NCBI RefSeq assembly: GCF_000003605.2
Contig: NW_003105601.1
Span: 65,170-82,165 of the forward strand
DNA length: 16,996 bases
Source: Saccoglossus kowalevskii
Taxonomy: Eukaryota; Hemichordata; Enteropneusta; Harrimaniidae
Reading direction: 5' to 3'
Shown: positions 16,214 to 16,996 of the stretch, piece after piece
Position numbering within the stretch: position 1 is the stretch's first letter
Layout: each line of letters begins with the position of its first letter
Notes under the pieces: generated by a model
What the model saw: only the letters and a program-made list of their open reading frames with translations
The model's database searches: none
Told to the model about the DNA's origin: nothing
Translations under genes and position numbers: made by a program

Positions 16214-16870
16214 TATCACGGGGAATTCTTCTCTCTGGGTTCTCCACACGTGTCAGGGGAATCTCGTCTGGTCTCTCTATCGCGTCCCCTTGAGGTACGG
16301 GATCGGGAAAGTGACTTAAACTTTACAGTCAAATAAGACACACACATCGAAATACGTTTCAACTCTCATCTTAGTCGGTCAGTCGAGCACTCTATAAGAC
16401 ACAGCGCCCTGAGGAAAAGTCCCCAGGACTATCGCAAGGCTGACTCAAGACTCTGTCCCAAGACTAGACCAAGACTACGTCAAGACTCTCCCCAAGACTC
16501 TCCAGGACTGCGTCTTTCCTCGTGTACTCGCCAAGATCAACTAAAAACAACTTTATTTATTTTCAAAACCTTAACCAATTACAAAGCAGTTAAAAGACTC
16601 TAGGGCGTAACCTTCACACATACAGCCAATCACACTAAGTACTGAACACGTCATATCTTTTGATTAATCGTTCACTACATTAGTAACTGCGAATACCAAC
16701 TATCAGAAATAGTAGTCCGAATAGCGACGGTTATCTCGTAATTAGTTTCAAATCACTGAGCCAAGTTCCGTTCAGAACCTCAAATGGGCCGAAACGATGA
16801 CATACATAACACAGCCATTCGCTAGTAATCAGCTAATTAAGTCAATTAACAGATACGTGCAAATAATTTT
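16214..16870 (+). repeat. dispersed repeat family, copy 3
   Basis: The left end is TATCACGGGGAATTCTTC and the right end is near ACAGATACGTGCAAATAAT. It has the same landmarks as copies 1 and 2 but more substitutions (for example CACGTCAT at 16647-16654 instead of TACGTCAT) and a different number of CAAGACT words at about 16415-16535. Copies 2 and 3 are direct repeats about 3.8 kb apart. The sequence between them has no retroelement-like coding, so I do not call them an LTR pair. Confidence 0.88.
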
Positions 16871-16996
16871 ATCATAGGTCACTCACAAATCTGTAAAGGT
16901 GGAGATAGAAGGAGATAGAAGTCACTTTTCTGCTTTATTTTTTGATGTATAAAATGTAATTAATCTACACAAATTTCTTATTCATTTGAAGTTTAT
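16871..16996. repeat. window end: short tandem plus AT-rich module, copy b
   Basis: GGAGATAGAA occurs twice in tandem (about 16901-16920), followed at 16927 by TTTCTGCTTTATTTTTTG and TGTATAAAATGTAAT, resembling 13907-13945. The module is cut by the window end. Confidence 0.45.

Noticed and set aside
15927-16336. 130-codon and 71-codon plus-strand frames
   Set aside because: Both end inside copy 3 of the dispersed repeat; the upstream part has no recognisable motif.
12384-16870. Copies 2 and 3 as the two LTRs of one retrotransposon
   Set aside because: They are direct repeats about 3.8 kb apart, but the sequence between has no gag/pol-like frames, the ends are not TG...CA, and the copies differ more than copies 1 and 2 do.

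Overview
This window looks like AT-rich nuclear DNA from an animal, probably an invertebrate. It has one split gene with animal-style GT/AG introns, several miniature and dispersed repeats, long non-coding stretches, and no operon-like or prokaryotic signals. I cannot name the clade from the sequence. No tRNA, rRNA, CRISPR array or virus-like gene was recognised.

The one confident gene is on the minus strand, from about 10808 down to 2778. I assembled it by hand from 12 exons. It encodes a divergent tetratricopeptide repeat protein 38 (TTC38) homologue. Exon order, splice phases and exon lengths all fit a protein close to the family length (about 470 aa). Most exons are too short to show up as long open frames. 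The single break is in exon 2 (10246-10314), which is 13 nt shorter than the family pattern predicts. This makes the upstream frame stop at a TGA that overlaps an ATG. That ATG opens an uninterrupted spliced frame of 411 codons through the rest of the gene. The locus is therefore either a lightly damaged gene or allele, or one that makes an N-terminally shortened product.

The gene is surrounded by repeats. A family of about 670 bp has three copies: 1-566 (minus, cut by the window edge), 12384-13051 (plus) and 16214-16870 (plus). The first two form an inverted pair enclosing the gene. Two palindromic MITE-like elements lie at 1333-1609 (downstream of the gene) and 11445-11823 (upstream). Intron 2 holds a nearly perfect 212-bp tandem duplication (8389-8812). 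Introns 5 and 9 share a degenerate minisatellite motif. On the right, 13619-13856 and 14178-14415 are diverged direct repeats, and an AT-rich module at 13907 recurs at the window end.

The remaining stretches (567-1332, 1612-2777, most introns, 10809-11444, 11824-12383, 13052-13618, 14416-16213) contain no gene I can support. The exceptions are low-confidence hints: a possible coding fragment at 12127-12305, and small CpG-rich patches with hairpins near 14960 and 15770-16110.
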